NCBI GenBank assembly: GCA_964017195.1
Contig: OZ024894.1
Coordinates: forward strand, 34,965,614 to 35,029,613
Source: Siderastrea radians
Lineage: Eukaryota; Cnidaria; Anthozoa; Scleractinia; Rhizangiidae
Length of the DNA stretch: 64,000 nucleotides
Reading direction: 5' to 3'
The notes below the pieces were generated by a model. The model was not told where the DNA came from. It did no database searches and worked only from the letters and a program-made list of their open reading frames with translations. Made by a program: the position numbers and the translations under genes. Of this stretch, positions 11,176 to 21,962 are shown one piece after another. The first letter of the stretch is position 1. Every line of letters begins with the position of its first letter.

Positions 11176-14100
11176 CTAAATTATTGTCAGTAGAGGCTTC
11201 CATAAATTCAAAAAATTTTCTTTTTGTCCTTTCGCATGTGCGATTGTTCTTTGAATTAACATTTTTCCTTTTACTAACTCAAGAAAGAGAAGGAGATTAG
11301 GTAATTTGTGCTCATATTTTTGTAGAAAGACATGTCTTTTGCTAAGTAGTATGTAATAATTAAAGATATAAGAGCCAGAACTTCCGGGATTATAACCGTA
11401 CATTATTCCTAATTCATCAAAATTGTAATTGTCGTCATTTTGACTATTCCACCGAAATAAGACTGAATTCCAAAAGTCGCGTATACGGGAGCAGTTAACT
11501 AGCATGTGCGACAGTGTTTCTAATTCGTTACAAAATTCGCAAAGGGGAGATTCTGATATGTTCATTTTATATAGGAGGTTTCTGCACGGTAAAATATTAT
11601 GAATTATCTTAAACTGAAATATACTTAGTTTCGTTTCCCGTGTTATTCTAAATGGTAGTTTATAAATTGCGCTAATCTTCATATCTTCTACACCTAACCT
11701 TTGTAGCCTAGAACTAGCTAAAGGTTCTTTAAATTTCTTTTGAATAAGAATATTCCGGGCACTTTTACTGGTGAGTATTTGACCAGGAAGAAAAGTCGAT
11801 TTTCTTTCTTGTCGATTCTCACCATTCGTAGATTGTAATTCACGCTTCCACCCTAATGGTATTGCTGCTATTAAACCCCAGCGGTTGGTAAATGGCGTAG
11901 CAAGGCCAAATTTTCTAAGAAAATTGTCATATGAGAGGAATTTGCCGTCTTCTTCTAATAAATCTTTGATTCTAAGAATTCCAGCAACGTGCCAGTTTTC
12001 CCAGTATACAGATTTGCCTGCTATGGTTATGTTTTTATTATTCCAAATAATGGCTTCCCTAATGTCATGTTTATCTAGAGGGGCGGATTTAACATCATGA
12101 ACTTCTGCCCAAGTTTTTAAGATGTCAATGTAGAAAGCTGGTATATTTTTTAGTTCTAAAAGACTTAGATCGTAGCTACAGTCGAAAATGAGAGGGCCTC
12201 CAACATTTTTCAGATACCAGGATGGAATTATCATCCAATCCTCATTTGCACCATCTTGCATTCTCTTTACCCAGGCACATAGTAATGATTTTGTGATTAT
12301 TTCATATTCTGGCAAATCTAAACCTCCTTTTTCTTTTGCTCCGATAAGCGTGTCTCTTTTTATTTTCGGTTTCTTACCGTTCCAAACGAAGTCTGCTATC
12401 AATTTGTTAACGGCGTCAATAACATAAGGTGGGGTGTGAAGACAAGCGCTAGAAGAAATGAGTTTGGATAAACCTAACGTTTTAGCTATTGTTATTTTTC
12501 CATACAGGGATAAATCCCTTTGTGACCATAAATTAAATAACTTCTTAACTTTGATAAGCTTGTCTACAAAATTTACTTGGTCGCACAAATTAAACTTATA
12601 CGAGAAAGCGGTTCCTAAAGCTACTATTGGCCTTTGTGGCCACATAAACCCAAAAGGCGTATCCTTGTTTTGCACGTTTTTCCCCAACCATAAAGCTTCT
12701 GTTTTAGAAGAATTGAGTTTAAGTCCACTGCATTCCTCAAACAAGTTAAGCACCTCGAGCAGCTTCTCAAGGGAAGCCTCGTCTTTACAGAAGGCGGTTG
12801 TGTCATCAGCATACTGTGATAATTTGATTTCTTTGTTAGCAACTAGGATCCCTCTTATATCAGAGCGAGACCTTATCGCGCAAGATAATACTTCAGCAGC
12901 CAGTATGAAAAGGAGACCGGATAACGGACAGCCTTGCCTAACTCCTCTCTTGAGTGTGAAGGGTTTGGAAGCGTAACCATTGTTTATCGTACAGCTGGAG
13001 ATATTGTTGTAAAGTGTTCTAATCCACACCTTGAAATCGAGTCCGAAATTAAAGGCATCTAAGGCTTTGTCTAGATACTCCCACTCTAAGCTGTCGAAAG
13101 CCTTTTCGAAATCTATGAACAGAGCGATACCTTCTAAATTTTGATCTGCCGTGTAATGGAGAATGTCCGATATGAGCCGAATATTTTCCCCAATGAATCT
13201 GCCTGGTAAATATCCAGTTTGTGCATTATTAATAATATTTGGCAGGACCTTTTTTAAACGCATTGCTAAGGCTTTTGTGGCGATCTTGTAATCAGTATTT
13301 AGAAGCGATATGGGTCTCCAGTTTTTTAGGTACGATAGATTTTTATCTTTCTTGGGAATTAGGCGTATAATTCCTTGTCTCTGTGATATGGATAACTCGC
13401 CTTTTCGAAATGCGTAATTAAAGCTATCTACCATAATTTTACCCAACGAGTTCCAAAAAAAAGTGTAAAATTCTGCAGTCAGACCGTCTGTACCAGGTGT
13501 TTTGTCTTTGTGGAAACTTTTTAAAGCATTCTTACATTCGTTTTCTGTTAATAAACCCTCACACAATTCTTTTTGGTGTTCGTCTAGCTTTTTAATACTC
13601 TCGTTCTCAAAAAATAAGTTGAACTTAGGGTCCTCAACTTGTGGATTTAGTGACGAGTACAAATTTTCATAATAACGTCTTTGCTCCTCGAGGATTTCTT
13701 CCGGGTCGGTTATAGTGGAATTGTCATCTTTGGTCAGACTGGTGATACATTTATTTTCATAGTTTCTCTTCTCAAGATTGAGAAAATATTTGGAACTTCG
13801 TTCTCCAAACTCGTGCCAACGCGCTTTTGAGCGAATACATGCTCCTCGAGTGCGGTCGAAAGATAGTTTATCTAGTTTATTCTTGATGATATCGTACTCC
13901 TTGATTGCTTCCGGCGTTGTGCGATTCTCGCTTGTTTTTTGTAAACGTTGGGCTTCTTGCAAAAGATTTTTCTCGTAATTTTTCTGTTTTTTGGCTTTTT
14001 GTTTTGAATAGTATGTTGTGAACATCCTAATTTCCATTTTTACCATTTCCCATAAAAGGCCTTTGTCTTCGACGTGTATATATTTTTTAATAAACAATGG

Positions 14101-14922
14101 GATGTTTTCGGATAATTTATCTGTATATTCATTGTCTTCCAAAAGTGAATTGTTAAGTTTCCAGAAACCCGGTCCCCTTGGGTGTTGTAGTCGAGTTTGA
14201 ATATCCATTGTAACTAAAGAGTGGTCGCAGTGCGGTGCGTATTTTATCTCGCAACTCTGCACGAGGGATTTTTGCATAAAATCTTTTGTAATCAACCATA
14301 AGTCTAGTCTGCATTTTATTTTCAAATCTCGAGTTCGCCAAGTGAATTCTTTTTCTTTTGGATGCAATGATCTCCACACGTCCTCTAAATTTAGAAGACT
14401 AATCAAATTCTTGATCTCTTCAATTACATTTTTTTTGAAAGATGTGTCACGGCCTCCCTCTTTGTCATTCTCGGATAGAGGGCAATTGAAATCACCACCC
14501 ATAATAATGTTGTTTTCGCTGTGCAACCGCTCCAAATGCTCTTTTAATTTGCTGAAAAATTTAATCTGTGCCTGGGTATCATTCGGTGCGTAAACATTTG
14601 TGCATAAAAACGTGAGATCTTCAATAACGACTTTGAGAATTAGTATTCTGCCGTCTTTACTCTGTAATATAGTTTCAGCTGAAACGTGTAATTTGGGATT
14701 GAAAAGAATAGCGACACCTTTGCTATGTTTACTTCCATGACTGAAATAAATTTTGGAACCCCATTCATTACTCCAGATTTTTTCTTGATCGGGGGAGCTA
14801 TAAGTCTCCTGCAGAAAAATGACGGAGGCTCTCCTATTATGTAATTGTCTAAAAATAGCTCTTCTCTTTCTAGAAGCGTTTAGACCTCTTACATTAAGTG
14901 AAACAAAACTTAATTTGTGCAT
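11176..14922 (-). CDS. LINE ORF2: AP endonuclease / reverse transcriptase
   Basis: A protein of 1248 residues that nicks target DNA and reverse-transcribes the LINE RNA at the nick. Residues 1-240 form an exonuclease-endonuclease-phosphatase domain with N10 in LNVRGL, E39 in LQETYS, YAPND at 111-115, GGDFNCPLS at 142-150, D207 and the CDHS motif at 232-235. The reverse transcriptase spans roughly 470-760: KTPGTDG, a WRPISLLN block (about 535-542), FIDFEKAFDSLEW (602-614), RQGCPLSGLLF (662-672) and the catalytic YADD at 704-707. Near the C terminus is C1128-x2-C1131-x7-H1139-x4-C1144, typical of L1/Tx1 ORF2. The length is normal and no stop or frameshift is visible, so it could still be active. 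Confidence 0.95.
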   Translation of the reverse strand: MHKLSFVSLNVRGLNASRKRRAIFRQLHNRRASVIFLQETYSSPDQEKIWSNEWGSKIYFSHGSKHSKGVAILFNPKLHVSAETILQSKDGRILILKVVIEDLTFLCTNVYAPNDTQAQIKFFSKLKEHLERLHSENNIIMGGDFNCPLSENDKEGGRDTSFKKNVIEEIKNLISLLNLEDVWRSLHPKEKEFTWRTRDLKIKCRLDLWLITKDFMQKSLVQSCEIKYAPHCDHSLVTMDIQTRLQHPRGPGFWKLNNSLLEDNEYTDKLSENIPLFIKKYIHVEDKGLLWEMVKMEIRMFTTYYSKQKAKKQKNYEKNLLQEAQRLQKTSENRTTPEAIKEYDIIKNKLDKLSFDRTRGACIRSKARWHEFGERSSKYFLNLEKRNYENKCITSLTKDDNSTITDPEEILEEQRRYYENLYSSLNPQVEDPKFNLFFENESIKKLDEHQKELCEGLLTENECKNALKSFHKDKTPGTDGLTAEFYTFFWNSLGKIMVDSFNYAFRKGELSISQRQGIIRLIPKKDKNLSYLKNWRPISLLNTDYKIATKALAMRLKKVLPNIINNAQTGYLPGRFIGENIRLISDILHYTADQNLEGIALFIDFEKAFDSLEWEYLDKALDAFNFGLDFKVWIRTLYNNISSCTINNGYASKPFTLKRGVRQGCPLSGLLFILAAEVLSCAIRSRSDIRGILVANKEIKLSQYADDTTAFCKDEASLEKLLEVLNLFEECSGLKLNSSKTEALWLGKNVQNKDTPFGFMWPQRPIVALGTAFSYKFNLCDQVNFVDKLIKVKKLFNLWSQRDLSLYGKITIAKTLGLSKLISSSACLHTPPYVIDAVNKLIADFVWNGKKPKIKRDTLIGAKEKGGLDLPEYEIITKSLLCAWVKRMQDGANEDWMIIPSWYLKNVGGPLIFDCSYDLSLLELKNIPAFYIDILKTWAEVHDVKSAPLDKHDIREAIIWNNKNITIAGKSVYWENWHVAGILRIKDLLEEDGKFLSYDNFLRKFGLATPFTNRWGLIAAIPLGWKRELQSTNGENRQERKSTFLPGQILTSKSARNILIQKKFKEPLASSRLQRLGVEDMKISAIYKLPFRITRETKLSIFQFKIIHNILPCRNLLYKMNISESPLCEFCNELETLSHMLVNCSRIRDFWNSVLFRWNSQNDDNYNFDELGIMYGYNPGSSGSYIFNYYILLSKRHVFLQKYEHKLPNLLLFLELVKGKMLIQRTIAHAKGQKENFLNLWKPLLTII

Positions 14923-15223
14923 TTTACAAACGATAAATTGGTCATCCTATATTGGAAAGCCTAGATCGCAAAATTTGCTTGCCATGTGTATCGGTAACAA
15001 AACATACAAACATAAACTACAGAAACTACTAACAGTTTACCTCCAACGAGGTGTGAACTACTCGTAGACGTTGCCGTTCGGAGTTCTAACAACTTCGGGA
15101 TGAATATTGAGCTTCTGTTGAGCTTCGACAAAACAATAGACTTCTGTTCTTTATCTTTTTGCATTTCGTCAGCTTCTAGTCCTTCAAGTTTATCGCAGAC
15201 TTTGGTTTGCAGGTATCACGTTC

Positions 15224-16075
15224 CTACTTGTGTGTGGATTCTTTATCTTTCTCCATTTCTTCTTTCAATCTTTTTTGCTCTTTCTCAGAGATGACTTTCG
15301 CTCTTCCATTGCTGTCAACGCATTTCAAGATAGCTGGATACGCAATGAAGACTTTGGAGCCCGCACCTAGCTTCTTCTGTAAATATTTCCTTACTGGGGC
15401 GATCGCTTTTCGTTCATCTTGGGTTTTCTTTCCGAAATCTTCGCTTATGCCAATTAGCTTCTCGCCGAATGGGTTGTCTTTTAGTCTTGCAGCAGCATTC
15501 GAGAACACTTTCATTTTATCCGAGTAGCGCAAGAAGGCCACATGTATCGGTCTCGGTCTTTGTTTACCATCAATATCGCTCCGTGGCTTCGTTGGCGTTC
15601 GGTGAGCACGCTCGATTTCTAGCTCCCCGCAGAGCGTTTCCAAACCCATGTGCGTTGATATAAATTTCTGAATAAAGCTTATGCAGTCCTCTCCTTCGGC
15701 CTTCTCTGGTATATTGTAAAACACCAGGTTGTTCCTCCGTGACCTGTTTCGAAGGTCTTCAACCTCCTTTTCTAGCGCTTCGACTCTGCTTTTATCGGCT
15801 TTCTGTTCCGTGGCTATCTTTACTTCTTCAACATCTTTCGTGATAGAATTTAAGCCGTTTTCGATTTGGGCGACTGTATCTTTAAGTTCTTTATAATCAC
15901 TTTCAATTTTCTTTAGCCTCTCGTGTATTCGCTCCAGCAAGTCGAGCTTCTCTAGTTTCTCTAGGATGGACTTCAGCATCATGGCGTCGCCCGCTTCGTC
16001 GCCCACGTGCATCACTTCTTCGTCTTCGCTGCTTGGAACGCGAAACCGCTTTTCGCTTGGTTTCTTTAAGCTCAT
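15224..16075 (-). CDS. LINE ORF1: L1-type RNA-binding protein
   Basis: A 283-residue protein. L1 ORF1 proteins trimerise, bind the LINE RNA and act as chaperones in the ribonucleoprotein. Residues about 33-113 are a heptad-rich coiled coil (repeated L/I/V spacing with E/K, for example LEKLEKLDLLERI). Residues about 113-200 resemble the RRM-like region, beginning with RRNNLVFYNIPE. The C-terminal part carries the IERAHR motif and RPIHVAFLRYSDKMKVF, then a basic helical tail. It lies just upstream of ORF2 on the same strand, as expected for an L1/Tx1 element, and is complete. Confidence 0.9.
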   Translation of the reverse strand: MSLKKPSEKRFRVPSSEDEEVMHVGDEAGDAMMLKSILEKLEKLDLLERIHERLKKIESDYKELKDTVAQIENGLNSITKDVEEVKIATEQKADKSRVEALEKEVEDLRNRSRRNNLVFYNIPEKAEGEDCISFIQKFISTHMGLETLCGELEIERAHRTPTKPRSDIDGKQRPRPIHVAFLRYSDKMKVFSNAAARLKDNPFGEKLIGISEDFGKKTQDERKAIAPVRKYLQKKLGAGSKVFIAYPAILKCVDSNGRAKVISEKEQKRLKEEMEKDKESTHK

Positions 16076-16230
16076 TGACCTTGTGCTTAAGCTTATTAAA
16101 CTTTTGCTTTATACTAGCCTAACGATGTTGACGAAATTAGCTAGTAAAACGACATATCGCCGGAGCTCAATCAAAATACGTCTAATCCATCGGGCCGCGC
16201 ATGTCAATCCTCAATATGATACTATCATGA

Positions 16231-16924
16231 AGTAACAACTTTTTCTCCAAATCGATGTTCAAACTGATTTTTGGTGTTTTCTTCGTCCAGCAACATTTGA
16301 ACAAATGTGTGACCCCGCTTGAATACAGACCGTACCTGAATGTCTAGCAGCACATAGACAGGATAAGTTATCCCGCCCTTAAGTCAACTCGGTTGACGTT
16401 TGCTAAAGTACCTACATTGCGTGCAATGGTTGCGTGCAATGATTGAGTGTAATGCCCGCGAGAATGAGCTCCCAACCTGGGATTGGCGATCATCACGACT
16501 ATGCGGGCCTCGGGAAGCGCGAAAATAGACAAGCACCGAGTGGAACGCACGAAACCTTCCACCCAGCTTGGAGTCACCTTATTATATTTGTTCTTTCTTT
16601 TTTGTGGATATACTATATTCTGGCTCTCGAATTTTAGTGAAAGAGTTGCTGCAGTCTTAAGATTAGTTATGTAGTAAACCCTTGTTGGAAGAGGTGTCTT
16701 CTATCTTCTCGCTATTTTGCTCTGTTTCCATGCCTGCAAAAGATAAAAACCAATTTCCAATTAGCTGTTTTGCAGTTATTGGGCAATTTTCTTTAATACA
16801 TATTATCGTTAAACTTTCCAGTTAATTAATGAGGGCCACCCTTTTAACTAGTCTACAGTATGTTTATGAGCAATGATTATAAATATTCGTTCTTCAGTGG
16901 GAATAGACTTGATTTCAACTTTCT
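16231..16924. other. intergenic, nothing recognised
   Basis: No gene or repeat that I can define. A short GTGCAATG repeat lies near 16420-16455. Part of this may still belong to the 5' region of the LINE, whose boundary is not sharp. Confidence 0.4.
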
Positions 16925-17150
16925 CGCATTAGGAAATCAAGTTTTTACCGCCAGTCAATTAAGAGATAAAATTTTGCTATCTTAGGGGAATGTAAAGACT
17001 GTATCCCTGTAAAGCACCTCTTAATAGATTTCAGTTGCATTTTATTCTCAAACCCAAATCTGGAACCACATTCCGTAATTCCCGCAAAAATAAAGGAAAA
17101 TACCAGCAATGAAGTTGTTGTAGTAAGTAACTCACGTTGCGTACCTTGCA
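16925..17150. repeat. dispersed repeat, copy 2
   Basis: Direct-orientation relative of 9480-9900. Shared blocks are TAAAATTTTGCTATCTTAGG, TTCTCAAACCCAAATCTG and ACCACATTC. Confidence 0.55.
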
Positions 17151-18439
17151 CATGCTTGTTGCACTTTTGGATGAAATGCTACTCTTTTTTCCCGATGGTC
17201 TCGCCATCAGTAGCCAAAATAAGAAATCATCAGAAAACGGCGGAAATTGAAAATTGTCGATGCTAGGATTGCTAGACATGTACAATATCACATAATTAAA
17301 CACTTTACTGCTTTTGGTAATCATTTTGCGCTCTTTTCACGTAGCGACAGCGACCGCTTCTCACAATCTTGTGTGAAAATGTGTCTAAGGGATATCTGTA
17401 CAGCTACAGAAAACGGCAGGTACAGATGAAAAATCGTCTTGGTGGCACAACTTCATAAAGTACGAAAATGTAAATTTAAATAAATTAATTGTTAAATTCT
17501 GTACCTTGAGAGCGTGCTAGCGTACAGGTTTTGAATGTTCAACATTCAACTAGTAGAGCTTGTTACATATCACTCACCACTAAATTGTCCATGGTTAGCG
17601 ATTTAGTCTTGAAAGAAAGATGACTCCAAGAGTAATGATACCCTTCTCTTGTTAGTGGACGCTCGTAACTTAGTTTTAAGGTCTCAATTATGTCGAGGTA
17701 GCTTTCGCGATTTGTCCCGATTGTGCAATCTTTCGACTCACGCGCGTTCCATTCTTTCGTTAAGAGTCACTGACCAAGCTGCATGCCCAGACATTAGTTG
17801 TACGAATACGCGTCTGAAACTGTTTCATTTTTCCCAAAAAAAGTGCTGCAGACTCCAGGGAAGTTTGCTTTAAATCTGCTAAATATCGGAGAACAATTTT
17901 CTGTGATCGAAGACTGTCTTCGAATGGTAGCAAACTTTACTTGTAACGGTCGTTAAACAAATTTCAGAAACCCTGTTGGTTTAAAGTTTATGCCCAAAAA
18001 CACACAAGATTCTTTCAGCATGATATTCATCAATTTACATCACACATAAGGTAAAAACGATGAATGTGACTGATCGTGTTAGAAAAAACTGACTTGGAGC
18101 GTGCTTGTAAAGGTAATAAGTAATCGTGCTAATTTGTTTCCCGCTGTGAATTTTAAAAGAACAGGAGCCTAGGAGTAGCTGAAAATAGGATGGTTAACGT
18201 TCCATTCGTCACACCGCAATCGCACTACAGAAGGAGGTGAACAAACGTGTTGGGACAGGTTTTTTTCTAATTTTTTTCCTTTCACTAAGGGAATATCTGC
18301 TAAAAGCTGCCCGCAACATTTCTTGAAGGGGAGATGAAAAGAAGCGTTTGTTCGCTGGTGTCCTAAATTGTAAGCTGTCCCAAGGACTTTTGTCCGACTG
18401 TTATAGTCCAAAGCGGTATTAGCGCGTCGTTTAAATATT
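17151..18439. other. intergenic, nothing recognised
   Basis: Only short open frames without motifs. No gene is supported. Confidence 0.5.
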
Positions 18440-20045
18440 CAATTAGATTTTAGCTCTTCGGTTCACGGGGAACAGAAAATCTTCAGAATGCCTAGATCGG
18501 TACAAAATTCTCAATAAAGAGAGAGTAATTTGTGGCGTGCCCCAAGGGTCTGTTCTAGGACCATTATTATTTTTATTATATATTAATGACATTCAAGCTT
18601 CATCTGCAGAATTTGATTTATTTTTGTTTGCTGACAGCACCAACTTGTTGTTAAAATCTCCAGAAACTGTTATAAAAAAGAATTAGAAAGTGTTTGTGAC
18701 TGGTTGTGAGCTAACAAATTGACTCTAAATATTAAAAAATCTAATTACGTAATTTTTTACCCTTTAAGGGTATCAGAGAAAGACTGGAATTGACATACCT
18801 TATTATAGGAAATTAACGCTTGTGTTAATTAAGGTATTTGAAATTAACGCGACTTAAATTAACGCGAATTGAAGGGAAAATTACTCCTCAATGAAGGAAA
18901 TTAACGCGAAAGAGGAGTTAAAATTTCAATATAAGGGAAATTAACGCGATAAACACAAAGAAACACTTTTTGGTCCAACTGGAACAAGTTTATTTCATGA
19001 CTGAATAAAAAAATCATGAACAAAATAGATCTACAGGTGAGGCAGCAATTTCTTTATTGAAAATTTGCGTCAAATTCTGCCTAAATGTAGGAAAGCTATT
19101 GTTTTGTGGGTGTCAAGAATGTGCGGACTGGATCCAGAATTTGGGATTAAAATGATGGAAATTAAGGTGGCGGAAATTAACGCTCCACTTAATTAACAAC
19201 GCGGAAATTAACGCTCACAAAAATTAACGCGACTTAAATTAACGCCAATTTCTACAATTCGCGTTAATTTCATGGAGCGTTAATTTCCTATAGTAGGTAA
19301 ATCAAAAGGGGTTTGACAATGACCATAAAACGCTTAAATACCTTGAAAGCAAAAATTTTGTCAAGTATCTTGGTGTGTTAATTGACAATAACCTTTCCTG
19401 GAAACATCACATAGACTACATTGCAGCTAAAAATAAGTAAAACTATCGGGATTATATCACGGCTGAGACACTTTGTACCGACTTTCATTCTTCTAAATGT
19501 TTATCTTCTTTAATCCATCCATATATTTCTTATGGGCTCTCGGTCTGGGGCCAAACTTCAAAAACGAATCTTAGCAAAATTCTAATCCTCCAGAAACGAG
19601 TTCTGCGTTTGATTTGTATCGTAAATAAGAGAGAGTATGCCATGCCATTATTCGTACGTGCAAATATTCTTCCTGTGGATATGCTTTATTACAAGAGAGG
19701 ATAAAGGGGCATCCTCTCTTGCTTTATTATAAATCTATATCTATCTTAGTTCATCATATTCACTGTAAAACGACTTCGAACTTGTTAGATCTTTTTACTC
19801 ACGCAGATTCTGTGCACTCCTATAATACTAGATCTGCATCAGCTGGTAAATTCTACATAAAACATTCACGGCTAAAACAACAGAGCCACTCCTTTTGACG
19901 CATTGGATGTAGAATATGGAACGGACTCCCGGAACATCTCCGAACAATAAACAAAACCTCCTTTAAAAATGTCTTCAGCAAACGTTACTGCAGCTTTTAG
20001 AACACGAAGAGAATTTTGCTGATGTTTATACCTTAATTCAAAAAT
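18440..20045 (+). mobile_element. CR1/L2-like LINE relic, interrupted by a MITE
   Basis: Translated remnants show a reverse transcriptase. Near 18530-18600 is GVPQGSVLGPLLFLLYINDI. Near 18620-18650 is LFLFADSTNLLL, where the catalytic FADD has become FADS. After an inserted 500-bp MITE (18798-19297) the sequence resumes with KYLGVLIDNNLSWKHHID and ISRLRHFVPT (near 19360-19490). C-terminal blocks include HSYNTRS, RIWNGLPEHLRTIN and FKNVFSKRY (19810-19995). Several stops and frameshifts and the lost catalytic Asp show that it is dead. Confidence 0.8.
18798..19297. mobile_element. 500-bp TA-flanked MITE rich in AATTAACGC
   Basis: The left end CCTTATTATAGGAAATTAAC and the inverse of the right end agree with two differences over about 23 bp. 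TA flanks both ends (18796-18797, 19298-19299), as for Tc1/mariner-type insertions. The element interrupts a LINE. Joining the flanks across one TA gives a continuous reverse-transcriptase-like frame leading into DIN-QKGFDND, which supports these boundaries. The interior holds about nine direct and two inverted copies of AATTAACGC. Confidence 0.8.
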
Positions 20046-20139
20046 TACCAAGCTTTCGTTCGATCGCTGCTAAATGTAATTCAAATATATCAAGAATGCA
20101 CAGACTTACTCCCATCATTTTAGCCTCCCACGCAGTCGT

Positions 20140-20930
20140 GCCTTCCGCTTCAGTAAACTGAAGATGTATGAAAACCAATTCCTTCTTGTGCTTTTTCCGT
20201 GTATGACTGTGCTATCTCAGTTAAACACCTAATTCCTCAAACGCCCAATTCCTCCTGAATTACATACGTAATCTTATACATTTGTGGTAATGTCGTAATT
20301 AAGCTGTCTATTAGGGAAAAAAAATTCACGTTTCCCTGAAATTTTTTTCGTTGCTTTATCTACCTTTGAACCCAACAAAATACTAGTTCTCTTTTATCGG
20401 GTATTAAAAATATTCAACTCCCATTCAAGGAAAAAATAGTCGACACTCAATGAAATTTACAGATAGTAGATCCACATAAAGATCTACTTCAGAACCTTGG
20501 TTTCACTTTTCTCTTTTCGTGTAAATACGAATTAATATGTAGTAACGATCGATCTTTCCCGAATAATATCCTCACATCTGTTAGACTATAAACGGTGAAG
20601 CATTAGACTTCTTGTAACATCCAGAGTGTATGCAAACATTTCAATTTATTTTATTTTGTTATAGATATGTATATATTAGTTTTTAGATATTTATATTATC
20701 TGTTTTTAAGCACACTAGTCATTTGCTTAAGTGGAATTTATTCTTAACGTCACCGCCTACGCCATGCTGATTCGATTTCCGTCTTTAAAACAAGCTTCTG
20801 TTGGCAAATTTGATTGGCAGGTCAATAAGCACTTTACACGCCACATTTATAGACAGATCGTTAAAGCCAAGAAAACATTTCCTGCAAAGTTAGAGCATCT
20901 AAAAGAGTTACCCAAGGCAAACAAGAAAAC
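20140..20930 (+). repeat. 5' flank of GPCR A, duplicated at 52455-53221
   Basis: The block from the CCTTCCGCTTCAGTAAACTG region to the start codon matches 52455-53221 along most of its length, with small indels (for example TTCCTTCTTGTGCTTTTTCC and CATTTGTGGTAATGTCG occur in both). It probably contains the promoter and 5' UTR of the receptor gene, but no TATA box or start site can be assigned with confidence. A short piece corresponding to 20821-20930 also recurs at 23588-23700 before a receptor relic. Confidence 0.75.
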
Positions 20931-21962
20931 ATGAACAACTCCACTATTGACAGTTTTGAGGATCTACCATCGTGCTCGCCCATTGTTTCTATTGGGCTTA
21001 CATCAGCTATTTCCTTCGTCAGCATTGCAGCGTTCGTCGGCAACAGTCTCGTAACAATAACTTTCCTAATGAACGCCAACCTAAGGACAAGCACAAACTA
21101 CTTCATAGTCAACATGGCAATTTCTGATCTTCTGTCTTCTTTGACCAATTGGCCACTCTCTGCAACAGAAGGGTTCCTTTGGGAGAAACATATGATAGAA
21201 GGCTCAATGGCTACCTTTGTATGCAAATTTGGGCATTATTCCAGAGCCATTTCCCAAGCTGTTTCTGTTCAGAGTTTATTGTTGATCGTTGTGGACAGAT
21301 ACACTGCAGTTGTACTTCCCTTGAAGTCTATTTTGGTTACAAAACGATTTAGAGCTGCTCTACTGTCATTCACTTGGATTTTCCCACTACTAATTGGCTT
21401 CCCTTATGTATGGACCAGTAAGATCATTGAAGAAGGTCATCAGACATACTGTAGGACTTTCGTTTCATGGAACAAGGTGAGACAATCTATATTCTATGCT
21501 GTGGGGTTTTTGATATTTTACTGTGCGCCACTTTTTTCAATAATTGTACTCTACTCTCGGATCATGAAGAGTTTAAGACAAACAACACCAGGAGATGAGG
21601 AACAAGAAAACGTAAGAATACGAAAACTACATCAGAACCGGATTGTGATGAAGGTTTTCATATGGATGGTCAGCACATTTTTCATCTGCTGGACTCCACT
21701 CTGCGTGTACATTGTACTTAGGAAAATAATTCCGACCTCGCACTTCGCCAAAGATCCATGCAGGATATTTGTTGGATTATTTTTCTACGTTTTTCCAACT
21801 CTTAGCACAGTAGTTAATCCTATAATTCTTTTCATGTCTAGCTCAAGATTTTCTCGGGCATTGAAGGAAACGGTTAGCTGTTTTACATGTAAGCATGACA
21901 AGCGTTGCAAACGTAAACGTGTTTTACCACAACACGATGATGTGGGGATGCAGATTATGTAG
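20931..21962 (+). CDS. class A (rhodopsin-like) GPCR, neuropeptide-receptor-like, intact
   Basis: A single-exon gene for a 343-residue seven-transmembrane receptor of the plasma membrane that should signal through G proteins; its ligand is unknown. The N terminus has NNS/NST glycosylation sequons. Class A landmarks: N38 in FVGNSLV (TM1), D66 in MAISD (TM2), W74, C98 before TM3, DRY at 122-124, W149 in TM4, C174 in the second extracellular loop (disulfide partner of C98), P200 and Y208 in TM5, FICWTP with W254/P256 in TM6, and N297-P298 in TM7. The TM7 motif reads NPIIL, so the usual Tyr of NPxxY is Leu. Cysteines 317 and 320 could be lipidated after helix 8. The start is fixed by its conservation with the 53222 copy. 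About 40 residues differ from that paralogue. Confidence 0.93.
   Translation: MNNSTIDSFEDLPSCSPIVSIGLTSAISFVSIAAFVGNSLVTITFLMNANLRTSTNYFIVNMAISDLLSSLTNWPLSATEGFLWEKHMIEGSMATFVCKFGHYSRAISQAVSVQSLLLIVVDRYTAVVLPLKSILVTKRFRAALLSFTWIFPLLIGFPYVWTSKIIEEGHQTYCRTFVSWNKVRQSIFYAVGFLIFYCAPLFSIIVLYSRIMKSLRQTTPGDEEQENVRIRKLHQNRIVMKVFIWMVSTFFICWTPLCVYIVLRKIIPTSHFAKDPCRIFVGLFFYVFPTLSTVVNPIILFMSSSRFSRALKETVSCFTCKHDKRCKRKRVLPQHDDVGMQIM

Larger units (their letters stand above)
10995..16230 (-). mobile_element. near full-length Tx1/L1-type LINE
   Basis: A minus-strand non-LTR retrotransposon with a 5' region above 16075, ORF1 (16075-15224), a 301-bp spacer, ORF2 (14922-11176), a short 3' UTR and an A-rich tail that appears on the plus strand as the T tract 10995-11022. 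Both ORFs are uninterrupted, which implies a recent insertion. The 5' boundary at about 16230 is an estimate because no clear target-site duplication could be found. The two-ORF layout, the N-terminal endonuclease and the C-terminal CCHC motif place it in the L1/Tx1 group. Confidence 0.85.
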
